From: Symsagittifera roscoffensis
Taxonomy: Eukaryota; Xenacoelomorpha; Acoela; Convolutidae
Reading direction: 5' to 3'
Length of the DNA stretch: 64,000 nt
Assembly: GCF_963678635.1 (NCBI RefSeq)
Contig: NC_087063.1
Location: 31,074,599 to 31,138,598 of the forward strand
The notes beneath the pieces are model-generated. The model was not told the DNA's origin. It was given only the letters and a program-made list of their open reading frames with translations, and did no database searches. The translations under genes and the position numbers were made by a program. Shown piece by piece: positions 42,411 to 56,249 of the stretch (positions are counted from its first letter, which is position 1; every line of letters begins with the position of its first letter).

Positions 42411-45400
42411 CGGAGAAAACGGCGTATAGTTTAAGAATGAGCCGGAAAATGTGGTATTCTCTGTTTAGGCCGTCAAGAGTTTTCATTCCGAAAAAATCGA
42501 AGAACGGATAACATGCTAGGACGGACGATACACACGTCAACGGCATTTTACATAGAGCGCGAGAGGTGACACAATAGGGTTTAGTTAAAATTTCTAGCCT
42601 GCAGTAAAAGAAATAAAATTATGTCCCAAAAAAACAACGGTTAAAAAGACCAATCCAAGCAAACTGGAGAAAGTATCTGAAAGGCAAGATCGGGCTCTAT
42701 TTGTGCAAGGCGATGAATTTTTAAAACCTGGTATTGGCATTAATTTACCATAGTGGGTTCAAAAGGCCTTGTCATTGAAAGAAAGAACGAAAAAAGAATT
42801 AATGTCTTGGAGTTTGGAGAGATGTTGATGTCTTGACCAACTCATGACACTTCTGACCAACTCTTGACACTTCTTCTGATTTGCAAATCTTATGTCTTGT
42901 CAGATTTGTTTGCTCTCTTGCGGAACTGTGGTTTTTTTTGTAGTACAATCTTCATTGTGTCGAAAAGGTTGGCTCCTTTTATTTTGTATCAATTATTGAG
43001 GTGATCGTTGTGTGATATGTTTTTCTGGTCGTAGCAAAATCAGATGCACTTGAAGTTTGACATATTTAATTTGTGGCATCTTACTTGCAACTTTTTATAT
43101 GCAACAATAGCAGTTTTGAAGTCGAAGAACGATACTTTGGGTAGCCGGGGCAGAATGCGCGCCGATTTCGAAAAAAAGTCAAGGTTATTTTTCAATTAGT
43201 GGTCCTCCTATTTGTCCTTCTTTCGTCTGGCAAGAAATGATTACTATAAAATGCTGATGAAACACTTTTGCTATCAAATAGGATAGTCGCTGTTTTTTTT
43301 GGATCTTTAAACCAGATTAGGTTTTGTGTACCGTAATTTAGTGGCTGGCATTCAGGGCTTTCCTTCTCGGATGGAAAAAATGAATGATAAATATATAGTT
43401 CTTCTGGAGAGTAATCCAAAGTAGTTGATTTTGTTGGTTAGGTCAAATTTGTTGCCATCAAACTGGGAGTGGTCGGATCAATCGCTGAGTCCAATTTTAC
43501 AAAATTGAATGCATTTTGTTATGCCTGGGTGTACTCTCATCCAGATATACGCAAATATCGGGTTAACGCAGGAAAATGGCGTATAAGTTAAGTGTCAGCC
43601 GGAAAATGGGGTATTCTCTGCTTCAGCCGACCAGAGTTTTCTTAAAAAACAGTCTCAGAACGGATGACATGCAAGAAAGTATCAGACACACGTCAGCGGC
43701 AGCCACGAAAGAGGTTGAACAAAGGGGTGTAGCTGAAAGTTCTGGCCTGCAATAAAAGAAATAAAACTTTCTTTGAAAAAAGCAACAACAACGGTTAGAA
43801 AAACCAATCAAAGCAAACTAGAGAAACTATCTGAAAGGAAAGATTGCGCTCTAGTTGTGCAAGCCGAGGACTTTTTAAAAGCTGGTGTTGACATTAAATT
43901 GCCATAGTGGAATAAATAGGCCTTGTCATTGAATGAATGAACGATAAATGTATTATTGTTTTAGAGTTTGGAAAGATATTGACGTAAGAGTTCTGACCCA
44001 CTCATAGTTCTTTTGATTTTCAAGTTTTATGTCTTGTTTGATTTTCGGCTCTCTTGCGGAACTGTGAATTTTATGTAATACATTCTTTATTGTGTCAAAA
44101 AGGTTGGCTTCTTCAATTTCGTATCAACATTTGAGGTGATCGTTGTGTGAAATGTTAATCTGGTTGTAGCAAAAACAAATGCACTTGAAGTTAGACATAT
44201 TTAACTTGTGGCATCTTATTTGCAACAATTTATTTACAACAGCAGCAGTTTTGAGGTCACGTAACGATGCTTTCAGTAGCCGGCGGATAATGCGCGCCAA
44301 TTTTTAGAAAAGTCCATGTTTACTTTCAATTAGTGGTCCTCCCATTTGTCATTCTTTTTTCTGGCAAGAAATGATGACTGTAAAATTCTGATGAAACATG
44401 TTTGCTATCAAATAGGGTAGTCGCTGTTTTTATGGATTTTTTCCCAGGTTAATTTTTTGTACCGCAATTTAGTGGCTGGCATTCAGGGCTTTCCTTCTCA
44501 GATGGAAAAAATGAATGATAAATATATAGTTCTTCTGGAGAGTAATCCAAAGTAGTTGATTTTGTTGGTTAGGTTAAATTTGTTGCCATCAAACTGGGAG
44601 TGGTCGGATCAATCGCTGAGTCCAATTTTACAAAATTGAATGCATTTTGTTGAGCCTGGGTGTACTCTCATCCAGATATACGCAAATATCGGGTAAACGC
44701 AGGAAAATGGCGTATAAGTTAAGTGTCAGCCGGAAAATGGGATATTCTCTGCTTCAGCCGACCAGAGTTTTCATAAAAAACAGTCTCAGAACGGATGACA
44801 TGCAAGAAAGTATCAGACACACGTCAGCGGCAACCACGAAAGAGGTTGAACAAAGGGGTGTAGCTGAAAGTTCTGGCCTGCAATAAAAGAAATAAAATTT
44901 TCTTCGAAAAAAGCAACAACAACGGTTAGAAAAACCAATCAAAGCAAACTAGAGAAACTATCTGAAAGGAAAGATTGCGCTCTAGTTGTGCAAGCCGAGG
45001 ACATTTTAAAAGCTGGTGTTGACATTAAATTGCCATAGTGGAATAAATGGACCTTGTCATTGAATGAATGAACGATAAATGTATTAATGTTTTAGAGTTT
45101 TGAAAGATATTGACGTAAGAGTTCTGACCCACTCATAGTTCTTTTGATTTTCAAGTCTTATGTCTTGTTTGATTTTCGGCTCTTTTGCGGAACTGTGAAT
45201 TTTATGTAAAACATTCTTTATTGTGTCAAAAAGGTTGGCTTCTTCAATTTCGTATCAACATTTGAGGTGATCGTTTTGTGATATGTTTTTCTGGTTGTAG
45301 CAAAAACAAATGCACTTGAAGTTAGACATATTTAATTTGTGGCATCTTATTTGCAACAATTTATTTACAACAGCAGCAGTTTTGAGGTCACGTAACGATG

Positions 45401-48400
45401 CTTTCAGTAGCCGGCGGATAATGCGCGCCAATTTTTAGAAAAGTTGATGTTTACTTTCAATTAGTGGTCCTCCCATTTGTCATTCTTTTTTTCTTGCAAG
45501 AAATGATGACTGTAAAATTCTGATGAAACATGTTTGCTATCAAATAGGGTAGTCGCTGTTTTTATGGATTTTTTCCCAGGTTAATTTTATTGTACCGTAA
45601 TTTAGTGGCTGGCATTCAGGGCTTTCCTTCTCAGATAGAAGAAATGAATGATAAATATATAGTTCTTCTGGAGAGTAATCCAAAGTAGTTGATTTTGTTG
45701 GTTAGGTCAAATTTGTTGCCATCAAACTGGGAGTGGTCGGATCAATCGCTGAGTCCAATTTTACAAAATTGAATGCATTTTGTTATGCCTGGGTGTACTC
45801 TCATCCAGATATACGCAAATATCGGGTAAACGCAGGAAAATGGCGTATAAGTTAAGTGTCAGCCGGAAAATGGGATATTCTCTGCTTCAGCCGACCAGAG
45901 TTTTCATAAAAAACAGTCTCAGAACGGATGACATGCAAGAAAGTATCAGACACACGTCAGCGGCAACCACGAAAGAGGTTGAACAAAGGGGTGTAGCTGA
46001 AAGTTCTGGCCTGCAATAAAAGAAATAAAATTTTCTTCGAAAAAAGCAACAACAACGGTTAGAAAAACCAATCAAAGCAAACTAGAGAAACTATCTGAAA
46101 GGAAAGATTTCGCTCTAGTTGTGCAAGCCGAGGACATTTTAAAAGCTGGTGTTGACATTAAATTGCCATAGTGGAATAAATGGACCTTGTCATTGAATGA
46201 ATGAACGATAAATGTATTAATGTTTTAGAGTTTTGAAAGATATTGACGTAAGAGTTCTGACCCACTCATAGTTCTTTTGATTTTCAAGTCTTATGTCTTG
46301 TTTGATTTTCGGCTCTTTTGCGGAACAGTGAATTTTATGTAAAACATTCTTTATTGTGTCAAAAAGGTTGGCTTCTTCAATTTCGTATCAACATTTGAGG
46401 TGATCGTTTTGTGATATGTTTTTCTGGTTGTAGCAAAAACAAATGCACTTGAAGTTAGACATATTTAATTTGTGGCATCTTATTTGCAACAATTTATTTA
46501 CAACAGCAGCAGTTTTGAGGTCACGTAACGATGCTTTCAGTAGCCGGCGGATAATGCGCGCCAATTTTTAGAAAAGTTGATGTTTACTTTCAATTAGTGG
46601 TCCTCCCATTTGTCATTCTTTTTTTCTTGCAAGAAATGATGACTGTAAAATTCTGATGAAACATGTTTGCTATCAAATAGGGTAGTCGCTGTTTTTATGG
46701 ATTTTTTCCCAGGTTAATTTTTTTGTACCGTAATTTAGTGGCTGGCATTCAGGGCTTTCCTTCTCAGATAGAAGAAATGAATGATAAATATATAGTTCTT
46801 CTGGAGAGTAATCCAAAGTAGTTGATTTTGTTGGTTAGGTCAAATTTGTTGCCATCAAACTGGGAGTGGTCGGATCAATCGCTGAGTCCAATTTTACAAA
46901 ATTTAATGCATTTTGTTATGCCTGGGTGTACTTTCATCCAGATATACGCAAATATCGGGTAAACGCAGGAAAATGGCGTATAAGTTAAGTGTCAGCCGGA
47001 AAATGGGGTATTCTCTGCTTCAGCCGACCAGAGTTTTCATAAAAAACAGTCTCAGAACGGATGACATGCAAGAAAGTATCAGACACACGTCAGCGGCAAC
47101 CACGAAAGAGGTTGAACAAAGGGGTGTAGCTGAAAGTTCTGGCCTGCAATAAAAGAAATAACATTTTTTTCGAAAAAAGCAACAACAACGGTTAGAAAAA
47201 CCAATCAAAGCAAACTAGAGAAACTATCTGAAAGTAAAGAGTGCGCTCTAGTTGTGCAAGCCGAGGACATTGTAAAAGCTGGTGTTGACATTTAATTGCC
47301 ATAGTGGAATAAATGGACCTTGTCATTGAATGAATGAACGATAAATGTATTAATGTTTTAGAGTTTGGAAAGATATTGACGTAAGAGTTCTGACCCACTC
47401 ATATTTCTTTTGATTTTCAGGTCTTATGTCTTTTTTGATTTTCGGCTCTTTTGCGGAACTGTGAATTTTATGTAAAACATTCTTTATTGTGTCAAAAAGG
47501 TTGGCTTCTTCAATTTTGTATCAACATTTGAGGTGATCGTTGTGTGATATGTTTTTCTGGTTGTAGCAAAAACAAATGCACTTGAAGTTAGACATATTTA
47601 ACTTGTGGCATCTTATTTGCAACAATTTATTTACAACAGCAGCAGTTTTGAGGTCACGTAACGATGCTTTCAGTAGCCGGCGGATAATGCGCGCCAATTT
47701 TTAGAAAAGTCGATGTTTACTTTCAATTAGTGGTCCTCCCATTTGTCAATCTTTTCTCTGGCAAGAAATGATGACTGTAAAATTCTGATGAAACATGTTT
47801 GCTATCAAATAGGGTAGTCGCTGTTTTTATGGATTTTTTCCCAGGTTAATTTTTTTGTACCGTAATTTAGTGGCTGGCATTCAGGGCTTTCCTTCTCAGA
47901 TGGAAAAAATGAATGATAAATATATAGTTTTTCTGGAGAGTAATCCAAAGTAGTTGATTTTGTTGGTTAGGTCAAATTTGTTGCCATCAAACTGGGAGTG
48001 GTCGGATCAATCGCTTGTTGTCGGATCAATCGCAAATTGAATGCATTTTGTTATGCCTGGGTTTACTCTCATCCAGATATACGCAAATATCAGATAAACG
48101 CAGGAAAATGGCGTATAATTTAAGTGTCAGCCGGAAAATGGGGTATTCTCTGCTTCAGCCGACCATAATTTTCATAAAAAACAGTCTCAGAACGGATGAC
48201 ATGCAAGAAAGTATCAGACACACGTCAGCGGCTATTTAAATAGGGAGAAAGAGGTTGAACAAAGAGGTGTAGCTAAAAATTCTGGCCTGCAATAAAAGAA
48301 ATAAAATTTTCTTTCAAAAAAGCAACAACAACGGTTAGAAAAACCAATCAAAGCAAACTGAAAAAACTATCTGAAAGGCAAGATTGGGCTCTAGTTGTGC

Positions 48401-51400
48401 CAGGCGAGGAGTTGTTAAAAGCTGCAGTTGACATTAATTTAGCATAGTGGGTTCAATAGGCCTTGTCATTGAATGAATGAATAAAAATCTTATTAATGTC
48501 TTGAAGTTTGGAGAGAAGTTGATGTAAAAATTCAGCTCAAGACACTTTTCTGATTTTCAAATCTTATTTCTTGTCTGATTTTTTGGTTCTCTTGCTGAAC
48601 TGTGGATTTTATATAGTATATTCTTGATTGTGTCAAAAACATTGGCTCCTTCTATTTCGTATCAACAATTGAGGTGATCGTTGTGTGATATGTTTTCTGG
48701 TCGTAGCAAATCAGATGCACTTGAAGTATGACATTATGTTTGTTTGTGGCATCTTATTTGCATATGTTTACATACAACAGAAGCATATTTGAGGTAAAAG
48801 GACGATGCTTTGGATAGCCGGCTTAGAATGCGCGCCAAGTTTGAGTAAAGTCAGTGTTAATTTTCAATTTGTGTTACTCCCATTTGTCATTCTTTCGTCT
48901 GGCGAGAAATGATGACTGTAAAATTCTGATGAAACATATTTGCTATCATATAGGGTAGTCACTGTTTTTATGGTTTTTTCCCCATATTTATTTTTGTGTA
49001 ACATATGTTGGTGGGTGACAATCAAAGCTTTTCTCCTCAGATGGAAATAATGAATGATAGGTTTATAGTGGTTCTGGAGAAAAAACCCAAAGTAATTGTT
49101 TTTCTTGCTTTAGTCATATTTGTTGCCATCAGACTAGGAGTGATCGCATCAATCGCTCGGTCTTTTTTACAAAATTGAACGCTTTTTGTTATGCTTGGGT
49201 GTAATCTCATCCATAGCTAACGCAAATATTAGGTAAACGCAGGAAAAGGACGTACAAGTTAAGTATCAGCCGGAAAATGGGGTATTCTCTGTTTAAGCCG
49301 ACCAGAGTTTTCACACAAAAATACCAGAACGGAGATTGACCTGCAGGGACGGATCAGATACACGTCAATGGCTATTTAAAAAGGGCGAGAGAGGTAGAAC
49401 AATGGGTTGTAGCTGAAAGTTCTGACCTGCAATAAAAAAAATCATGTAACAAAAAGCAACAACAACGGTTAGAAAAACCAATCAAACCAAACTAGAGAAA
49501 CTATCTGAAAAACCAGAATGGGCTCTAGTTAAGCATGGCGAGGAGTTTTTAAAAGTTGGTGCTGAAATTAAATTACCAGAGTGGGTTCAATAGGCCTTGT
49601 CATTGAATGAAAGAACGATAAATGTTTTAATGTTTAAGAGTTTGGAAAGATATTGATGTAACGATTCTGACCCACTCTTCGCAATTCTTTTGATTTTCAA
49701 ATCTTATGTCTTGTCTGATTTTTCGGCTCTCTTGCGGAACTGTGAATTTTATGTAGTACATTCTTTATTGTGTCAAAAAGGTTGGCTTCTTCAATTTCGT
49801 ATCAACATTTGAGGTGATCGTTGTGTGATAAGTTTTTCTGGTCGTAGCAAAAACAACTGCACTTGAAGTTAGACATATTTAACTTGTGGCATCTTATTTG
49901 CAACTTTTTATATAAAACAGCAGCAGTTTTGAGGTCACGGAACGATGCTTTCAGTAGCCGGCGGATAAGGCGCGCCAATTTTTAGAAAAGTCGATGTTAA
50001 TTTTCAATTAGTGGTCCTTCCATTTGTCATTCTTTTTTTTCTGGCCAGAAATGATGACTGTAAAATTCTGATGAAACATGTTTGCTATCAAATAGGGTAG
50101 TCGCTGTTTTCATGGATTTTTCCCCACGTTAAATTTTGTGTACCATAAGTTGATGGGTGGCAATCAGAGCTTTTCTTCTCAGATGGAAAAAATGAATGAC
50201 AGATTTATAGTTGTTCTGGAGCATAAATTTTAAGTAGTTGATTTTGTTGCTTAAGTCATATTTGTTGCCGTCAAACTGGGAGTGGTGGAATCAATCGCTG
50301 GGTCCATTTTACAAAATTTATTGCTATTTGTTTTGACTGGGTGTACTCTCATCCATAGCTTACGCCCTTTTTAGGTTAGCGCAGGAAAATGGCGTATAAG
50401 CTAAGTATCAGCCGGCAATTGGGGTATTCTCTATTTAAGCCGACCAGAGTTTTCACAAAAAAAAACACTCTAAAAACGGATGACATGCAAGGACGCATCA
50501 GACACACGTCAACGGCTATTTAAATAGGGCAAAAGATGTGGAGCAATGGGGTGTAGCTGAAAGTTCTGCTGGCCTGCAATTAAAGAAAAGAAAATTTTTG
50601 TTCCAAAAAAGCAACAACGAGGTTAAAAAAACCAATCAAAACAAACTGAAAAAAACTATCTGAAAGGCAAGATTGGGCTCTAGTTGTGCTAGGCAAGGAG
50701 TTTTTAAAAGCTGGTGACGACAATAAATTAGCATAGTGGGTTCAATAGGCCTTGACATTGAATGAATGAACGAAAAATACATTAATGTATTAATGTCTTG
50801 GAGTTTGAAGAGATGTTGATTTTAAAATTCTAACCAACTCTTGACACAAATAGGGCTATCAAATAGGGTAGTCGCTGTTTTTACGGATTTTCCCCCAGAT
50901 TTGTTTTTGTGTACCATAAGTTGGTGGGTGGCAATCAAAGCTTTTCTTGTCAGATGGAAATAATGAATGATAGATCTATAGTTGTTCTGGAGAACAAATC
51001 CAAAGTAGTTGATTTTCTTGTTTTTTTTTGTTGCCATCAGACTGAGAGTGATCAAATCAATCGCTGGGTCCATTTTTACAAAATTGAGTGCTTTTTATTA
51101 TGCCTGGGTGGACTCTCATTCATAGCTTACGCAAATATTAGGTGAACGCAGGAAAAGGACGTATAAGTTAAGTATCAGCCGGAAAATGTGGTATTCTCTG
51201 TTTAAGCCAACCAGAGTTTTCACAAAAAACACTCTGAGAACGTATGACCTGCAAGGACGGATCAGACACACGTTAACAGCTCTTTATATAGGGCGCGAGA
51301 GGTGGAACAATGGGTTGTAGCTGAAAGTTCTGACCTGCAATGAAAGAAAAAAAATCATGTAACAAAAAGCAACAACAACGGTTAGAGAAACCAATGAAAG

Positions 51401-52780
51401 CAAACTAGATAAACTATCTGAAAAACCAGAATGGGCTCTAGTTGGGCCAGGCGAGGAGTATTAGAAACTGGTGTTGACATTAAATTACCATAGTGGGTTC
51501 AATAGGCCTTGTCATTCAATGAATGAACGCAAAATGTAATAATGTCTTGGAGTTTGGAGAAATGTTGATGTTAAAATTCTAACCAACTCCTGACACTCCC
51601 TTTGATTTTGAACTCTTATGTCTTCTCTGATTTTTTGGCTCTCTTGCGCGGAACTGTGGATTTTATGTAGTAAATTCTTGATTGTGTCAAAAAGGTTAGC
51701 TCCTATTAATTTGTATCAACAGGTGAGATGATCGTTGTGCGATATGTTTTTCTGGTCGTAGCAAAATCAGATGCACTTGAAGCTTGACATAATTAATTTG
51801 TGGCATCTTATTTGCAATTTTTCATATCAAATAGAAGTAGTTTTGAGTTCAAAGAACGATGCTTTGGATAGTCGGCGCAGAATGCGCGCCAATTTTGAGA
51901 AAAGTCAATATTAATTTTCCTTTAGTGGTCCTCCCCTTTGTCATTCTTTTGTGTGGCAAGATATGTGACTGTAAAATTCTGATGAAATATTTCTGCTATC
52001 ATATAGGGTAGTCGCTGTTTTTATGGATTTTCCCTCAGGTTTCTTTTTGAGTATCATAAGTTGGTGGGTGGCTATCAGGGCTTTTCTTCTCAGATGGAAC
52101 TAATGAATGATAATTTTATAGTTTTTTGGAGAGTAAATCCAAAGTAGTTGATTTTGTTGTTTATGTCATTTTTGTTGCCATTAATCTGGGGTTGGTCGGA
52201 TCTAACGTTGGGTCCATTTTTACGAAATTTATTGCTATTTGTTTTGCTATCATCAATAGCTTACGCAAATTTTAGGTAAACCCTTGAAAATGGCGTATAA
52301 ATTATGTATCAGCCGGAAAATTGGGTGTTCTCTGTTTAAGCCGACCAGAGTTTTCACGGATGACATGCAGGGACTGATCAGACACACTTCAACGACTATT
52401 CAAATAGGGCGAGAGAGTTGGAACAATGGGTTATAGCTGAAAGTTCTGACCTGCAATAAAAAAAATCATGTAACAAAAAAGCAACAACAACGGTTAGAAA
52501 AACCAATGAAAGCAAACTAGAGAAACTATCAAAAAAACCAGAATTGGCTCTAGTTGTGCAAGAGGCGAGGAAATTTCAAAAGCTGGTGTTGACATTAAAC
52601 TACCATAGTGGGTTCAATAGGCCTTGTCATTGAATGGATGAACGAAAAATGTGTAATGTCTTGGAGTTTTGAGAGATGTTGATGTAAAAATTCTGACCAA
52701 CTCCTGGCACTTCTTTTGTTCTTTTGATTTTCAAATCCTATGTATTGTCTGCTTTTTCGCTCTCTTGCGGAAATGTGGTA
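42411..52780. repeat. Satellite block 1, ~1133-bp monomer, ten units
   Basis: Using the anchor GCCGGAAAATGG, units lie at 42441, 43598, 44729, 45862, 46995, 48130, 49269, 50411, 51178 and 52312. Spacing is 1131-1142 in most cases, 1157 at the first step and 767 at 50411-51178 (internal deletion). Units at 43.6-48.1 kb are nearly identical to each other, and the outer ones drift. Monomer landmarks are CTTGTCATTGAATGAATGAACGA, TTGAGGTGATCGTTGTGTGATATG, TCAAACTGGGAGTGGTCGGA and CAACAACGGTTAGAAAAACC. A 79-residue plus frame survives in the central units (44647-44886, 45780-46019, 46913-47152), most likely because of homogenisation. Confidence 0.93.
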
Positions 52781-53227
52781 TTTTGTAAGAAGACAGTCGA
52801 CATCAGCAAAAATGAAGAAAAAATAGTGGTGATAATTTGTCTCTCTGTGTAAGTCCAACGATTTGTACTAAACATTCTTGTTGGAAGCTTCTATGTTCAG
52901 TTTTAGTTTAAATTACCAACATTTAAAAAAAAATTTTGCAAAAAAAATGCAAAACTCCGAGAAATCGCGAGCTCCTAGAAAAAAATTTCCGGTCAATGGA
53001 CTCAAAACATTTTCAAAGTTGACGAAAAACAAATTTTTTTGGCTGTTTTCATCGAATGTTGTCTAGAGTTTTCGTATGATTGTGCTAACTGCTGTTACAG
53101 TGAATTTATTTTTTCTATCCGCAGTGTTTTTAGAAAAATTCTAGAAATAGTTTTGGTCACCTTCCACTGTAAATATTAGTTCTAGTTCCTTGTTATTTTT
53201 AAATGCCCATTAGACTTATTTCGACCG
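52781..53227. repeat. Spacer C, copy 1
   Basis: The stretch with GAAGAAAAAATAGTGGTGAT, ACTAAACATTCTTGTTGGAA, TGGCTGTTTTCATCGAATG and TTAGTTCTAGTTCCTTGTTA recurs at 62690-63140 in the same order, in each case between a satellite block and a repeat B. The 62-residue plus frame at 52878-53066 lies in it and is not conserved as coding. Confidence 0.85.
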
Positions 53228-54530
53228 ATATAAGGTGTCTAAGTTTTTTATAGTTAGGCTAGTTGATGCGAGGAGATTTGAAGGTTATTTGAATAAGGTA
53301 TCTCAAAAATTTAGGTGCCATTTGACCAACTAACAAAGTTTTACTTTGACATTCGAGATGGCTGCATTAACATAATTAGGTAGCGGTAAATCATTACCTA
53401 TTGTTGCTTCATTACCAGAATTTAACATCAAAATATAAGTGACATTGAAATTATTAGTTTTCGTATGTTCGCTAGGTGAATCATTTAAACAAGTTATATG
53501 ATATCAACTAGAACAAAAATCACATTCAAGCTAATACATCAGCCCTGAAGTTCTTAAAAAAACATTCCCTGTACATTCTTTGTTGTTTTTTTCTTCTTGG
53601 CACAGCGTAAATGTTAAAAAAAGATTTTGAGTAGACTTTAAGAAACTAAACAAACCCATGATAACGGGTGAGTGTGAAACTTATAGATCACAAAAAAAAA
53701 CAATTCAATTAATTTGAATTCATAAATTAAAAAGTGAAACTAAAAATCACTCGCAGCCGAGCTTAGCAGTTCAAGCAGTTCGCCATCAGACTCGTCGAGC
53801 CAGTTTCAGTTTCCCCTTGCCCATGAAGGATAATCCCCTGTCCCTTTCTCAGAAACCCTTTAAAAGGCGCTTGACAAACAGACATAAACAACAATCTTTC
53901 ACATCTGTTTTATAAGGTGATCACAACAATTAGGCTAAAAGGCTGGAACCAAGTTTACACAAAAAGTCTGAAAAAAATTAATCTCTAAAAAAAGACAAAC
54001 CAACATTTTTCGACCTTAATAAGTAAACTTCTTTCCAGCTTTTTAGCCTAACTATTTTGATAGAGTTAAAACTGGATAAAAATCATTGAAAATATATATA
54101 GGGATAATTGAATTCGAGAAAAATCACACTTTTTGATTAATAGTCTAGGAAGAGCAGCGAAACACTTTCGAGGCTCTTGAAATTGAGAGTGTGTAAACAC
54201 CTGAAAGCTGAAAACAGAGATAAAAAATTTAAAAAATGAGTGAAAGTTTTTAGCTGGATCAACAACTAATCATGCTCAAAAAAATTGCCCACAGAAAAAT
54301 ACGATATATAGTCAAACGGAATACTAAAAACGAACACCAAAATCGAGGTTTGCATCACTAACGTTTAAGTTAAAAAACAGACGACAAAATTATCAACTAA
54401 CAAAAAACGGAAAAATAGACTAAAAGAGTTGCTAAGATGGGATAATTGCACCATTCCTGAAAAGGTAACAATCAAAAATCTCAAATTGAGTCTCAAATAG
54501 ATTATTTTTGAATGCAGGATTAATGTCATC
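53228..54530. repeat. Repeat B, copy 2
   Basis: Same order as copy 1: GTCTAAGTTTTTTATAGTTA, the plus frame end DARRFEGYLNKVSQKFRCHL, and the minus frame end WLDESDGELLELLSSAASDF (about 53804-53745). Then come GCGCTTGACAAACAGACATA, the TTAGGCTAAAAGGCTGGAA / TTTCCAGCTTTTTAGCCTAA inverted pair (53938 and 54036) and the CACACTTTTTGATTAATAGT tail. Confidence 0.8.
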
Positions 54531-55410
54531 CTACCTCTCCCACCCTAGGGCGGGAGAGGTAGCAAAATGTAGCGTAGCTGAAAGCTCTGGCCTCCATTAA
54601 AAAATACTCATGTTCCAAAAAAAGAGCAGCAATTGTTAAAATGATCATAAAAATTAACCTTTTTCAACGTTTTTGTGTAAACTTCATTCCAGCCTTTTAG
54701 CTTAATTTTTGTGATAGAGTTAAATCTGGGGAAACATCCTTGAAAGTAAGCATAGAGATTTTTAAACTCGAGAAAGATCACACTTTTTGATTAATAGTAT
54801 AGGAAGAGCAGCGAACCACTTACGAGGCACATGAAAGTGAGAATGAGTAAAATCCTGAAAGCTGAAAACAGAACTAAAAAATAAATATATGGAGTGAAAA
54901 ATTTTAATTGGATCACCAACTAATCATGATCAAAAAAATTTCCAACAGAAAAACACGAAATTTAGTCTAACGGAATAGTTTGAAAACACCAGAATTGAGC
55001 TGCTTTGCATCGCTGGCGTTAAAGTTAAAAAAGACGACATATTCTTCATTTAAAAAAAAAACTAAAAAAAAAACTAGAAAAAACATAAGAACGGAGGTTG
55101 ACATGCAAGGACGGATGGTACACACGTCAACGGCATTTTAAATAAGGCGAGAGAGGTATCAAAAAGTAGTGTAGCTGAAAACTCTGGTCTCCATTAAAAT
55201 TTATATATGCCCAAAAAAACAGCAAGTGTTAAAATGATCAATCAAAGCAAACTAGAAAAATGATCGGAAAGTCAAGGTCGAACTTTAGTTGAGCAAGTCG
55301 AGGACTCGCTAAAAGCTCTTGTTGACATTAAATTACTACAGTGGACTCAACAGGCCTTGTCGTTAAATGAATGAACAAAAAATGAATTACTATCCAATTT
55401 AACCAAATTA
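54531..55410. repeat. Mixed satellite scraps and a partial repeat B tail
   Basis: 54531-54650 and 55085-55390 are pieces of the ~1133-bp monomer (AGCTGAAAGCTCTGGCCTCC, GACATGCAAGGACGGATGGT, GGCCTTGTCGTTAAATGAAT). Between them 54660-55070 repeats the second half of repeat B, starting TTCCAGCCTTTTAGC. A 10-bp-arm hairpin, CCTCTCCCACCCTAGGGCGG, lies at 54534-54559. Confidence 0.7.
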
Positions 55411-56140
55411 TAGATTATTTTTAAATGCCCATTAGATTCATTTTTCTCCGTTACATTGATGATATACTGAGGACAGTGGAGGGTGATTATAGAAAAGTGC
55501 TGCGGGCAGCCAGATTAATACACTGCATTTTACAGTTTACATTAGAGACACCGAGCATATCCCAAAAGCTGGAGTTTTTGAATTTTCAAAATGACAGTAA
55601 TACAAACGGGGTTATTGACTGTGAAGGGTATCAGATATCGACTGACACAATTATAAAACCGTTAATTAGGAACTCCGCCCTTCGGTACAGTTTAAGCAAA
55701 TGAAAACACTGTTTAACGTGTTTTCTGCAGTAAGCCCAAACGAAAAAAATCTTAAGAAACTATGGAAATCAAACGAAAACAGTGATTGGAAAACCAATAT
55801 CCAGAGAATTCGCTGTTGCGCGTTGCCTCTCTATCCCTTGAAAAAATTGTCGAGGAAAGGGGCTAAGGCAAAAAAAACAGGTATTTTACAAAAAATTTAC
55901 AAAAAAATCGATTGATAGAACTGCTCACCATGTTTTCCGTAATAACACGCACAAAAAAAATGAAAGAGCGGTACAAATCATTCGTAAACAGCAATTGGAA
56001 ACAAAAACATTTAAAGAAGTCAAAATATTGCGGCTTGGCTAGCCAGTTCTTGAAAAGATCATCGACAGGGTTGAAGGCTAAAAATATGGCTGAGAATGGA
56101 AACAATGCGTTTATATTAGCGTTTCATCAGCCATCATAGT
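55411..56140 (+). pseudogene. Third Penelope-like fragment (RT palm to thumb)
   Basis: The frame 55425-55703 begins in the catalytic region FLRYIDDILRTVEGDY, where the YIDD box is intact, unlike in the other two copies. It continues with LQFTLETPS and KLEFLNFQND. 55700-55915 and 55912-56139 both carry the following thumb-like segment (VFSAVSPNEKNLKKLWKSN and FSVITRTKKMKERYKSFVN), suggesting a local duplication. No GIY-YIG part follows. The fragment is embedded in the satellite field. Confidence 0.7.
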
Positions 56141-56249
56141 GGTCCAACTTTGGGACAACCACAATCAAACATCAACAAAAAAATTGCGCAACAGTAACAA
56201 TGCGCAGAGAGCTGCCAGTGAAAAAAATGCGTGTTTTCATTTGTAAAAA

